Source: Bradyrhizobium hipponense (lineage in GTDB: Bacteria > Pseudomonadota > Alphaproteobacteria > Rhizobiales > Xanthobacteraceae). From it: a stretch of DNA of 64,000 nt. The notes under the pieces are model-generated. The model was not told the DNA's origin and ran no database searches. It worked only from the letters and a program-made list of their open reading frames with translations. The stretch is taken from positions 30,856 through 94,855 of the forward strand of contig NZ_VSTH01000062.1 of NCBI RefSeq assembly GCF_008123965.1, written 5' to 3'. Below are positions 56,081 through 63,913 of this stretch, piece by piece; position 1 is the first letter of the stretch; the number at the start of each line of letters is the position of its first letter. Position numbers and translations under genes: made by a program.

Positions 56081-57058
56081 ATGCTGGGTTCGAACAAGAA
56101 GATCGGCGGTTTGTTGCTCGGTGCCGGTCTGCTGCTGGCAGGGGGCACCGCGCAGGCCGACAATTATCCGAGCAAGCCGGTTCACATCCTCGTGCCCTAC
56201 GCGGCCGGCGGCGCGGTCGACGTGCTCGCACGCACGCTGGGCCAGGCCCTGGCGAAGAGCTGGGGCCAGCAGCCCGTGATCGACAATCGTCCCGGCGCCG
56301 GGGGCATCGTCGCCTCGCAGGCGCTGACACAGGCCGCGCCCGACGGCTATACGCTGATCCTGGTCGCGAGCGGTCATCCGCTCAATCAGTTCATCTATCC
56401 GAGCGTGCCCTACGATACGTTCAAGGATTTTACCGCGATCACCGAAGTCGCATCGTCGCCGCTTGCAATCGTGGTCGCCAAGGACAGTCCTTATAAAACG
56501 CTCGGCGATCTCCTGGCCACCGCGAAGAAGGAGCCAGACAAGCTCTCCTACGGCATGTCCGGCAACGGCACTTCGGCGCATCTCGCCGGCGAGTTGCTGA
56601 AACACATGTCCGGCACCAGGATCGTCGCGATTCCCTACAAGGGCGGCGCGCCGGCGCTGACGGCCGTGATCGCCGGGGAAATCCCGCTCAGCATCAACCC
56701 GCTTGCGGAAGCGATCGGTCAGCTCGAAGGCGGCCCGGTACGCGCGCTCGCGGTGACCTCGGCCGAACGCTCGAAGGCGCTGCCCGATGTCCCGACGGTC
56801 GCGGAGTCCGGCGTGCCCGGCTATGATGTCTCGGTCTGGTGGGGTGTGCTTGGCCCGGCAAAAATGCCCGCGGAAATCGTGACAAAGCTCGAGACCGATT
56901 TGAAGGCGGCGCTGAGGGATCCGAATGTGCTGTCGACGCTCGGCAAGATCGGTGCAGCACCGCTCGGCTCGTCCGCCAAGGACTTTGATGCCTACATGCA
57001 CGCCGAGGCCACCAAATGGGAGCCGGTGCTGAAGGCCGCCGACATCCGCGCGCAGTGA
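56081..57058 (+). CDS. Tripartite tricarboxylate transporter substrate-binding protein (Bug family)
   Basis: A 325-residue periplasmic binding protein: signal peptide (KKIGGLLLGAGLLLAGGTAQA), then YPSKPVHILVPYAAGGAVDVLAR, VIDNRPGAGGIVASQALTQA and the domain-2 words typical of Bug proteins. Such proteins feed TctAB-type transporters with carboxylates, including aromatic acids. No tctA/tctB genes are nearby. AGGAG lies before the ATG at 56081. Divergent from the TetR gene across a shared operator, so its ligand is probably related to the aromatic pathway. Confidence 0.87.
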   Translation: MLGSNKKIGGLLLGAGLLLAGGTAQADNYPSKPVHILVPYAAGGAVDVLARTLGQALAKSWGQQPVIDNRPGAGGIVASQALTQAAPDGYTLILVASGHPLNQFIYPSVPYDTFKDFTAITEVASSPLAIVVAKDSPYKTLGDLLATAKKEPDKLSYGMSGNGTSAHLAGELLKHMSGTRIVAIPYKGGAPALTAVIAGEIPLSINPLAEAIGQLEGGPVRALAVTSAERSKALPDVPTVAESGVPGYDVSVWWGVLGPAKMPAEIVTKLETDLKAALRDPNVLSTLGKIGAAPLGSSAKDFDAYMHAEATKWEPVLKAADIRAQ

Positions 57059-57272
57059 GGCGAACTCGTCGCGTGTCCGATCAGATGCCGGGCGCGGCGC
57101 CAGTCCCAAAGCCGGATCACCACATAGGTCGAGGCGATGTCCTCCATGCATCCGTGTCCCCGCATTGCGTTGGCGTCCGCGCTCAACACGTTCACAGCGC
57201 TTCGCTCCCCCTCAGTGCAATGCACCATCCTTCTGGTGCAATCGCCGCCGAACTGCGCTATTTCTGGGCATT

Positions 57273-58517
57273 ATGACTCGACGTACCGGCAGCGCCGACC
57301 TTCCTCTTCACAACGGCCGGGTTCCACCCTGGCTGGCGAACCGTATGGCCTCGCTCGGGGCGATCGTCACGCAGGCAATCGTGCATAATTACGGACGCGA
57401 CGCATTTCTCCAGCGGCTGTCGCATCCGTTCTGGTTCCAGTCGTTCGGCGCTGTGATGGGGATGGACTGGCACTCCTCCGGCATCACGACATCGGTCATC
57501 GGCGCGCTGAAGCGGGGGCTCGGTCCGCTCCAGGACGAGCTTGGAATCTACGTCTGCGGAGGGCGCGGCCAGCACTCGCGCAAGACACCGGAGGAATTGA
57601 CGCAACTCGGCGATCGCGTCGGCTTCGACGGCGCGAAACTCACCCGCGCCAGCCGCCTCGTCGCAAAGGTCGACAGCGCAGCGGTGCAGGACGGATTTGA
57701 TCTTTACCTGCATGGCTTCTTCGTCACCGCCGATGCCAAATGGACAGTGGTGCAGCAGGGCATGAATGGCGACAAGCGGCAGGCCCGCCGCTATCATTGG
57801 CATTCCGAGGCGCTGACGAGTTTTGTCGACACGCCGCACAGCGCGATCGACGGCCCCGAGCAGGGCGAGATCGTCAACCTCACCGACCACCGCGCCGACG
57901 TCTCGCGGACGGCCCAGCTAGAACTGTTGTCCGGGCTCGGCCCCGACCGCATCATCACCGAATTTGTACGGCTGAACGGGACAGAGCCCGCGCAGGCCAT
58001 GCTGCCGCACCTGATCATGCCTGCCCATCACGACGTGCGGCCGAAGGATGTATTTGCGCGGCGCCTGCACGGCACGCTTACCGCGGCAGCCGAGCGCGGC
58101 CCGGTCGACTTTCCGGAACTGCTGCTCACGCCCGGCGTCGGCGCGCGCACCGTGCGCTCGCTCGCCATGGTCGCCGAAGTCGTGCATGGCGCGCCCTATC
58201 GCTTTGCGGATCCCGCACGCTTCTCGCTGGCGCACGGCGGCAAGGACCGGCATCCCTACCCCGTTCCGATCAAGGTCTATGACGAGACCATCCGCGTCTT
58301 GAAGGACGCAATCCAGAGCGCAAAGCTCGGGCGCGAGGAGGAGATGCAGGCGATCAGGCGGCTCGACGATCAGGCGCGGCGGCTGGAACGCAGCGCGCAC
58401 GGTCCGTCGGTCGAGTCCTACATTGCCGGCGAACGCGCCGCCTCGCCCGATCTCGACGGCCGCTCCGTGTTCGGCTGGGAGCGCGATCTCGCGCCAACAA
58501 AAAAGCGGACCGGCTGA
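57273..58517 (+). CDS. DUF763 protein with helix-hairpin-helix segment
   Basis: A 414-residue DUF763 protein (RTGSADLPLHNGRVPPWLANRM at the N-terminus is the family signature). Near residue 285, LLLTPGVGARTVRSLAMVAE reads as a helix-hairpin-helix, a DNA-binding element, followed by a long basic helical tail. The family is found in archaea and bacteria and has no proven role; a nucleic-acid function is suggested. Starts at ATG 57273. Its last codons and stop lie in a terminator hairpin that serves the minus-strand operon. Confidence 0.8.
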   Translation: MTRRTGSADLPLHNGRVPPWLANRMASLGAIVTQAIVHNYGRDAFLQRLSHPFWFQSFGAVMGMDWHSSGITTSVIGALKRGLGPLQDELGIYVCGGRGQHSRKTPEELTQLGDRVGFDGAKLTRASRLVAKVDSAAVQDGFDLYLHGFFVTADAKWTVVQQGMNGDKRQARRYHWHSEALTSFVDTPHSAIDGPEQGEIVNLTDHRADVSRTAQLELLSGLGPDRIITEFVRLNGTEPAQAMLPHLIMPAHHDVRPKDVFARRLHGTLTAAAERGPVDFPELLLTPGVGARTVRSLAMVAEVVHGAPYRFADPARFSLAHGGKDRHPYPVPIKVYDETIRVLKDAIQSAKLGREEEMQAIRRLDDQARRLERSAHGPSVESYIAGERAASPDLDGRSVFGWERDLAPTKKRTG

Positions 58518-58529
58518 ACACCGGTCCGC
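58499..58529 (-). terminator. Rho-independent terminator of the disordered-protein operon
   Basis: On the minus strand: GCGGACCGG, a seven-base loop, CCGGTCCGC, then six T. The nine-base perfect stem is followed by the T-run at 58504-58499. It overlaps the stop codon of the plus-strand DUF763 gene, which ends at 58517 inside the loop. Confidence 0.85.
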
Positions 58530-58552
58530 GAGTTGGTCGGGAGGAACAGCTC

Positions 58553-58798
58553 TCAGGTCTCGTCGCCTTCATTATCCTCGCGCAAGATCCGGTTGGCCGA
58601 GTGATCCTGGTATTGCTCGGTCTGGATGGACTTCCCGTCCATGCCGCGAATATCCGAATGTTGGGCCTTATCTCGGTTGGACAGCACCATGTTGTCGCCG
58701 ATCTTCTCCTTTGGGACTTCGGCGAAGGCGCCGGTGCCATCGCCCTTGCCGCGCATGCCGGATCTGAAATGCGTCTTGCTGCCATGCCCACCTGGCAT
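58553..58798 (-). CDS. Small hydrophilic protein 5 of the stress-like operon
   Basis: An 81-residue Gly/Asp/Lys/Gln-rich protein (PGGHGSKTHFRSGMRGKGD ... NRILREDNEGDET) with no hydrophobic core and no cysteine. Predicted mostly disordered. Last of five tandem minus-strand genes of the same character, followed by a strong terminator. Start at the ATG 58798 (MPGGHG). Confidence 0.6.
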   Translation of the reverse strand: MPGGHGSKTHFRSGMRGKGDGTGAFAEVPKEKIGDNMVLSNRDKAQHSDIRGMDGKSIQTEQYQDHSANRILREDNEGDET

Positions 58799-58830
58799 CG
58801 GTCTCTCCTCTTGCGCTATCACCCCGAAAG

Positions 58831-59094
58831 TCAGTGCTTCTGTTGCGCCGGCGTTGGCTTCGGCCGCATGTGGCCACTCTGGCGAGCACGGTTATGCTTG
58901 TTGTGGTCGCTTTCCTGGTTGAGGCCACCGCGGCTCACGGGGAATTCGCTATGCCGCGCCTCGCTTCGCGCGTGGTGTGCGCGGTGTTCCTCGGGATTGC
59001 GGCCCAGCGCTCGGTCTAGCTCTCGCGCATCGGGAACATCCGGTTTGCGCTCGAGGATGCGCACCTGCTGTTCGTGTGTTTTCTTGCCTTGCAT
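58831..59094 (-). CDS. Small hydrophilic protein 4 of the stress-like operon
   Basis: An 87-residue protein, very rich in His, Arg, Gln and Asn (EEHRAHHARSEARHSEF, ESDHNKHNRARQSGH), without hydrophobic segments. Predicted disordered. Its ATG begins directly after the stop of the previous gene (TAA-ATG) with GGAGG inside that gene's end, so translation is coupled. No family recognised. Confidence 0.55.
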   Translation of the reverse strand: MQGKKTHEQQVRILERKPDVPDARELDRALGRNPEEHRAHHARSEARHSEFPVSRGGLNQESDHNKHNRARQSGHMRPKPTPAQQKH

Positions 59095-59328
59095 TTATGG
59101 CCTCCGCCCTCGTCGTGGGGCGCCGCTGTGTGCGACGTCTTTGTCGATGCCGCCGGCGATGTTCACGTCGTTCTCGAAGTCGCCTTCGATCGTGTTCTCC
59201 CCGAGCGCATCCTCGACATCATCGGGCGACGCACCCGCCATGTTCGCTCCCTTTGATCCTCCGATCAGCGGATTATCGCGAAGATCCTTACTTGTCGGCG
59301 TATATAGTTTTGGCTGTTTGCTGCTCAT
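59095..59328 (-). CDS. Small hydrophilic protein 3 of the stress-like operon
   Basis: A 77-residue acidic, Gly/Asp/Asn-rich protein (MSSKQPKLYTPTSKDLRDNP, MAGASPDDVEDALGENTIEGD, NDVNIAGGIDKDVA). Mostly polar with a weak amphipathic stretch. I start at ATG 59328; a longer frame to 59430 overlaps the upstream gene. Part of the tandem series. Confidence 0.6.
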   Translation of the reverse strand: MSSKQPKLYTPTSKDLRDNPLIGGSKGANMAGASPDDVEDALGENTIEGDFENDVNIAGGIDKDVAHSGAPRRGRRP

Positions 59329-59335
59329 GACTAGA

Positions 59336-59533
59336 TTACCCTCCGCCCTTGTCTTTGGCATCGTGCCTGTGATGGGAATCGCGTTCACCTCCGCCGCCGG
59401 AAACGCGGCTATGCCTTCGCTGCGGATCATCGGCCGGCGGCTTCTTGACTTCCAGCGGCGCCTTGGCGTTCTCGTGGGCTGCGCCAGGTCCGCCCTGACG
59501 AATGCTGTTGGGTGTCTTGGTGGATGTCGACAT
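59336..59533 (-). CDS. Small hydrophilic protein 2 of the stress-like operon
   Basis: A 65-residue protein with Pro/Gly/Asp/His-rich sequence (STSTKTPNSIRQGGPGAAHE ... GGGGERDSHHRHDAKDKGGG). No hydrophobic core; predicted disordered. Seven bases separate its stop from the next gene. No known family. Confidence 0.55.
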   Translation of the reverse strand: MSTSTKTPNSIRQGGPGAAHENAKAPLEVKKPPADDPQRRHSRVSGGGGERDSHHRHDAKDKGGG

Positions 59534-59543
59534 AAGGCCCTCC

Positions 59544-59729
59544 TCAGCGGTCTTGCTGGTAGCCCTGATTGGTCGTGTTCTGCTTGATGTTGCCCTGTTG
59601 ACCCTGCTGATCCGGATTCTGCACGCGCTGCTGGCCGTGCGGCGCCTGGTCCGCGGACATCTGCTTGTTGTCGCCGGTTCCCCTTGGGCTCTGATTTTGA
59701 GGGGGAACAGGTGGCTTCTTACTGGTCAT
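59544..59729 (-). CDS. Small hydrophilic protein 1 of the stress-like operon
   Basis: A 61-residue Gln/Asn/Pro-rich protein (MTSKKPPVPPQNQSPRGTG ... QNPDQQGQQGNIKQNTTNQG). Predicted intrinsically disordered. First gene of five tandem small genes on the minus strand; the promoter candidate at 59798-59822 lies 70-90 bases upstream. Start at ATG 59729, though an in-frame codon six residues upstream is possible. Confidence 0.6.
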   Translation of the reverse strand: MTSKKPPVPPQNQSPRGTGDNKQMSADQAPHGQQRVQNPDQQGQQGNIKQNTTNQGYQQDR

Positions 59730-59797
59730 GATCCTGATCTCCTGCAAAGACGAAGCGAGCGGAAAGAAACTCGTCGCTGCTTCAAGGTCTTGATGAC

Positions 59798-59822
59798 AAC
59801 AGGAAGCGCCGTAGACCGTTCC
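59798..59822 (-). promoter_or_regulatory. Candidate EcfG-type (general stress) promoter
   Basis: On the minus strand: GGAAC, 16 bases, TGTT. The alphaproteobacterial EcfG sigma consensus as I recall it is GGAAC-N16/17-CGTT, so this matches all but one base. It lies about 70 bases before the first of five small hydrophilic-protein genes. Confidence 0.6.
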
Positions 59823-59834
59823 CGGCTGCCCCGC

Positions 59835-61136
59835 TCAGGGACAATTTTCCGAAGCAGCGCTCACGTCAGTTCGCCGCATTAAGGGAACGGCCGGCCTCTT
59901 GTGTTGGCACGTCGTTTCCTGTGTTCCACGACCAGCCGCCACGACTGGAAGCTGCCGGATCGCGCGCAGGCCCGGGCGCCTGCGCCATCGGACCTGCATT
60001 GGATCGACGGCTAGGCCGAGTTCAGGCCATCGTGCGAAGAGCGCCTCGAGCGCGCAGGCGGCTTCGATCCGCGCGAGCTGATGACCAAGGCAGAAATGGA
60101 TGCCTGTGCCAAACGAGATGTGCCGATTTGGCTTTCGCGCCAGATCAAGCTGTTCGGGCTGGTCGTGGATCGCCGGATCGATGTTCGCGGCGGCGAGCAT
60201 GACCATGACGCGGTCGCCCTTCTTCAGCCGCACGCCCTCGATCTCGACGTCCTGTCGCACATAGCGCGGCTTGGAGAACTGCACCGGCGAGACAAAGCGC
60301 AAGAACTCCTCGACGGCGAGACCGACGCGGCTCCAGTCCTGTTCCAGCCAATCGCGCAGACCAGGATTTCTGAGGAGTTCGTAGACCGAACCGCTGATGA
60401 GATGCGTGGTGGTTTCCGAGCCCGCAGCGAGCAGCAGAAAGACCATCGATACCATTTCGTCCCGCGTGATCTGGCCGCCTTCGCGTTCGACCTGGACCAG
60501 TTCGGCGATCAGGCCTTCACCGCCCTGCGCGCGAGCAATCCGCAACTGCTCTTCGAGATAGTCCCGCATCTTTCGGAATGCGAACAGCAGCCGAAAGAAG
60601 CTCAATACGTTCGTCAACGACGACATTGCATTGGCCCAGGCGATGAACCTCGGGCGATCCGCCGCCGGCAGCCCCAGGAGTTCGGAGATCACCGACAGCG
60701 GCAGGATGCGCGCATAGCGCTGGACGAGATCGGCCGGGCTGCCGTCCGCAAACAGGTCGGCCGCAAGATCATCGGCAATGGCGCGAATACGCGGCTGCAT
60801 GTCCATGATCGCACGGCGGCGGAAAGCCTCGTCCACGATGCTGCGAAGCCTGGTATGATCCGGCTCGTCCATGGTCAGCATATTGTTGGCGATCGTGGTG
60901 ACGAGTTTTGGCATCCACCAGCGCAGCCCCGCGACTTCCCCATCCTCCTTGCGCAGCGTGAATGTCGCGCTGTCCTTCAGCACCTGAGCCGTCGCGTCAT
61001 GCGTGGTGGTGACCCAGACGTCGCCGACCAGGGGAAAGCGTGTCGCGACCACAGGGCCGGACGCCCGCAGCGTCGCAATGGCCTTGGACGGATCGCGAAA
61101 GAAGGACTCACTGGTAAAGTCGATACGCGCTGTCAC
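59835..61136 (-). CDS. Cytochrome P450
   Basis: A 433-residue soluble bacterial P450. The I-helix oxygen-binding motif AGSETT is at 238-243, ExxR in EEFLR at 277-280, and the heme-ligand loop FGTGIHFCLGH has C349. It needs a ferredoxin and reductase; a ferredoxin-NADP reductase gene lies 630 bases upstream. Start is a GTG at 61136. An overlapping set of inverted repeats (61150-61176) lies just upstream and is probably an operator. Substrate unknown; a hydroxylase is expected. The C-terminal 25 residues are an extra polar tail. Confidence 0.9.
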   Translation of the reverse strand: MTARIDFTSESFFRDPSKAIATLRASGPVVATRFPLVGDVWVTTTHDATAQVLKDSATFTLRKEDGEVAGLRWWMPKLVTTIANNMLTMDEPDHTRLRSIVDEAFRRRAIMDMQPRIRAIADDLAADLFADGSPADLVQRYARILPLSVISELLGLPAADRPRFIAWANAMSSLTNVLSFFRLLFAFRKMRDYLEEQLRIARAQGGEGLIAELVQVEREGGQITRDEMVSMVFLLLAAGSETTTHLISGSVYELLRNPGLRDWLEQDWSRVGLAVEEFLRFVSPVQFSKPRYVRQDVEIEGVRLKKGDRVMVMLAAANIDPAIHDQPEQLDLARKPNRHISFGTGIHFCLGHQLARIEAACALEALFARWPELGLAVDPMQVRWRRRPGLRAIRQLPVVAAGRGTQETTCQHKRPAVPLMRRTDVSAASENCP

Positions 61137-61149
61137 GGATCACCGGCGT

Positions 61150-61176
61150 GGTTGGTCGCGTACCAACCAGATGGTA
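61150..61176. promoter_or_regulatory. Overlapping inverted repeats upstream of the P450 gene
   Basis: GGTTGGT-CGCGT-ACCAACC (61150-61168, perfect seven-base arms) overlaps TACCA-ACCAGA-TGGTA (61161-61176). Positioned 14-40 bases before the GTG start, as expected for a TetR-type operator. No TetR gene is adjacent. Confidence 0.7.
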
Positions 61177-61240
61177 TGCGTCGAGCAACGCGCAAGAGCC
61201 GGAACCCGCCTTGTCCACCGGCGGAAAGGACCGAGACGAA

Positions 61241-61567
61241 CTATCCACGCCCCGGCGAGCGCTGGCCGGTCTTGCGCTGCTGCTGGCTGGTATAGGCGTC
61301 CCAATGGCTCCAGCTACCATTGCTGAGACTTTGCAGGTCGGTGCCGAGCGGACGGCGTGTCCGCTTGTCATAGTCGGCGATCGAACGCTCGGACTGCGCG
61401 ATCTTGCGCTTGAGTTCCCCGATCGCCTTCTGGACCCGGCCATCGCGTTTCGAGGAGGCGATCTCACCCATCATGAAGCGCGCTGTCTCGAGCGCCTTCA
61501 ACTCGGCACGGTTCTTCTTCAACTGGACCCGGTGCCAGGCGATATTGCTGTCGCTGTCCGCAACCAT
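61241..61567 (-). CDS. Small basic helical protein of unknown function
   Basis: A 108-residue protein (VADSDSNIAWHRVQLKKNRA, then RDGRVQKAIGELKRKIAQSE and a Gln/Arg-rich tail ending QRKTGQRSPGRG). The middle is a long charged helix with coiled-coil character; no membrane segment. Start at ATG 61567; a longer frame to 61624 has no support. Not recognised. Confidence 0.6.
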   Translation of the reverse strand: MVADSDSNIAWHRVQLKKNRAELKALETARFMMGEIASSKRDGRVQKAIGELKRKIAQSERSIADYDKRTRRPLGTDLQSLSNGSWSHWDAYTSQQQRKTGQRSPGRG

Positions 61568-61766
61568 GTGGGAACTCCGCTGATTCGCACCCACATAGTA
61601 TCGCGCGCCGAATCGGCACCGCAACGCCCGCGCGACGACGAAAATGCGGCCTTATTGCGCAAAGGGCATGGCCCGGACCGGTAGCGCCGCCTTAGTAGCG
61701 CCGCCCTCGCATAAACTGTGAAAGCGGTTTTTCCGAATAGATCATGCCCTTACAGGGAGCCCGCGT

Positions 61767-62540
61767 TCACCGCTCGGCGAAGGCCTTTTCGACCACGAAC
61801 TGGGCCGGCTCACCATGGTTGCCCTCGACGAAGCCGCGCTCGGTCAGGAGCACGCGGGTGTCCGCAACCAACGCCGGGCTGCCGCAGATCATGATGCGGT
61901 CATGGGCCGCTTCCAGCGACGGCAGTCCGATATCGGCGAAGAGTTTGCCGGAGGTGATGAGGTCGGTGATGCGGCCGCGGTTGCGGAAGGGATCGCGGGT
62001 CACGGTCGGGTAGTAGATGAGCTGGCTGCGGATGAAGTCGCCGAGCAATTCGTCCTTCGGCAGCGTCTCGGTGATCATCTCGCCGTAGGCGAGCTCCTTG
62101 ACGTGCCGGCAGCCGTGCAGCAGCACGACCTTCTCGAAACGCTCATAGGTCTCGGGATCCTTGATCACGCTCAGGAACGGCGCGAGCCCCGTTCCGGTGC
62201 CGATCAGATAGAGGTTGCGGCCCTCTTCCAGGTTATCGATCACCAGCGTGCCGGTCGCCTTGCGGCTGACGATGATCTCGTCGCCCTCCTTCAGGTGCTG
62301 GAGCCGCGATGTCAGCGGGCCATCCGGCACCTTGATCGAAAAGAACTCGAGCGTGTCCTCATAGTTGGCGCTGGCGACGCTGTAGGCCCGCAGCAGCGGC
62401 TTCTCGCCGATCTTGAGCCCGATCATGGTGAATTCGCCGTTGCGGAAGCGGAAGGTCGGACTACGGGTGGTCTTGAAGCTGAACAGCGTGTCGGTCCAGT
62501 GGTGGACGCTCAAAACGCTTTCCTGATTGAAATTGCTCAT
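61767..62540 (-). CDS. fpr: Ferredoxin-NADP(+) reductase
   Basis: A 257-residue FAD reductase of the bacterial Fpr type. FAD binding: RAYSVASANYED; NADP binding: GTGTGLAPFLSVI; C-terminus ends FVVEKAFAER. It passes electrons between NADPH and ferredoxin or flavodoxin, often for stress defence and P450 or Fe-S enzymes. It is divergent from the enamidase-like gene across a near-perfect 18-base palindrome. Cytoplasmic. Confidence 0.92.
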   Translation of the reverse strand: MSNFNQESVLSVHHWTDTLFSFKTTRSPTFRFRNGEFTMIGLKIGEKPLLRAYSVASANYEDTLEFFSIKVPDGPLTSRLQHLKEGDEIIVSRKATGTLVIDNLEEGRNLYLIGTGTGLAPFLSVIKDPETYERFEKVVLLHGCRHVKELAYGEMITETLPKDELLGDFIRSQLIYYPTVTRDPFRNRGRITDLITSGKLFADIGLPSLEAAHDRIMICGSPALVADTRVLLTERGFVEGNHGEPAQFVVEKAFAER

Positions 62541-62606
62541 CTCACCCTTCCGTGTCGCGTCCGTGGCGGTTTTCGAGGCGGTCAGCTATGCGTCGTTTGT
62601 ACACGA

Positions 62607-62624
62607 TCATTCGTATACTAATGA
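62607..62624. promoter_or_regulatory. Near-perfect 18-base palindrome in a divergent promoter region
   Basis: TCATTCGTATACTAATGA: 16 of 18 positions are symmetric around GTATAC. Located 67 bases upstream of fpr and 75 bases upstream of the enamidase-like gene. Looks like a MarR- or FadR-type operator. No regulator gene is nearby. Confidence 0.6.
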
Positions 62625-62698
62625 ATAATCCGGCTTGATCCCGCGGTCAAGGCTGCCCAAGATCGATAGCGTTGCAGTTAAGGACAAGGACCCATTCA

Positions 62699-63895
62699 AT
62701 GGCGCATGACGCACCCCAGGCCACCGGACCCTCGAAGCTCGTGATCCGCAATATCGGCCTGATCCTGTCCGGCGCGCTGGAAAAGCCGATCCTGGACGGC
62801 GATACCATCGTCGCCGAGAACGGCAAGATCGCCGCGATCGGCCGCTCTAGAGATCTCGATACGGAAGGCGCGACCACCATCGTCGATGCCAACGGCACGA
62901 CCGTTGCGCCGGGCCTGATCGACAGCCACGTCCACCCCGTCGCCGGCGACTGGACGCCGCGGCAGAACCAGACCAACTGGATCGACAGCTATCTCCACGG
63001 CGGCGTCACCACCATGATCTCGGCCGGCGAGGTGCACATGCCCGGCCGCCCCCGCGACGTGGTGGGATTGAAGGCCATGGCGATCTTCGCGCAGCGCGCG
63101 TTCTGGACGCTGCGTCCGGGCGGCGTGAAGGTTCATGCCGGTGCGCCCGTGATCGAATGCGAGATGGTCGAAGAGGATTTCAAGGAATTGGCCGCGGCCG
63201 GCGTCAAGTTGCTCGGGGAGGTCGGCCTCGGCGGCGTCAAGGACGGCCCGACCGCGCGAAAAATGGTCGGCTGGGCGCGCAAATACGGCATCCAGAGCAC
63301 GATCCACACCGGCGGCCCCTCGATCCCCGGCTCCGGCTTGATTGACAAGGACGTGGTGCTGGAGGCCGACACCGACGTGGTCGGACATATCAACGGTGGC
63401 CACACCGCGCTCCCCGACGACCAGATCCGATGCATCTGCGAGGGCTGCAAGCGCGGCCTCGAGCTCGTTCACAATGGCAACGAACGCTCCGCCCTGTTCA
63501 CGCTGCGCACCGCGCGCGAGATGGGCGATCTGCATAGGGTGATCCTCGGCACTGACGCGCCTGCCGGCTCCGGCGTGCAGCCGCTCGGCATCTTGCGTAT
63601 GGTCTCGATGCTGTCCTCGCTCGGCGAGCTGCCGGCCGAGCTCGCCTTTTGTCTTGCCACCGGCAACACCGCGCGGATGCGCGAACTCGATTGCGGACTG
63701 ATCGAGGTCGGCCGCTCCGCCGACTTCGTCCTGATGGACAAGGCGCAGCACTCACCCGGCAAAAATATCCTCGAGAGCGTGCAGCTCGGCGATCTCCCCG
63801 GCATCGGCATGACCATCATCGATGGCATTGTCCGCACCCAGCGCAGCCGCAACACGCCGCCGGCGGGCAAGGTACCGGAAGTGGTGGCGAAGTAG
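62699..63895 (+). CDS. Enamidase-like amidohydrolase
   Basis: A 398-residue amidohydrolase. The N-terminus KLVIRNIGLILSGALEKPIL, PGLIDSHVHPVAGDWTPRQN and LHGGVTTMISAGEVHMPGRP are close to Eubacterium barkeri enamidase, which cleaves a six-membered lactam-type ring in nicotinate degradation; the tail RSRNTPPAGKVPEV also matches. HVH gives the first metal ligands, and GDAP-like GTDAPAGSGVQPLGILR holds the catalytic Asp. No other nicotinate genes are in the window, so the real substrate may be another cyclic amide or enamide. Start at ATG 62699. Confidence 0.78.
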   Translation: MAHDAPQATGPSKLVIRNIGLILSGALEKPILDGDTIVAENGKIAAIGRSRDLDTEGATTIVDANGTTVAPGLIDSHVHPVAGDWTPRQNQTNWIDSYLHGGVTTMISAGEVHMPGRPRDVVGLKAMAIFAQRAFWTLRPGGVKVHAGAPVIECEMVEEDFKELAAAGVKLLGEVGLGGVKDGPTARKMVGWARKYGIQSTIHTGGPSIPGSGLIDKDVVLEADTDVVGHINGGHTALPDDQIRCICEGCKRGLELVHNGNERSALFTLRTAREMGDLHRVILGTDAPAGSGVQPLGILRMVSMLSSLGELPAELAFCLATGNTARMRELDCGLIEVGRSADFVLMDKAQHSPGKNILESVQLGDLPGIGMTIIDGIVRTQRSRNTPPAGKVPEVVAK

Positions 63896-63913
63896 ACGCC
63901 ACGTACAACTGCC

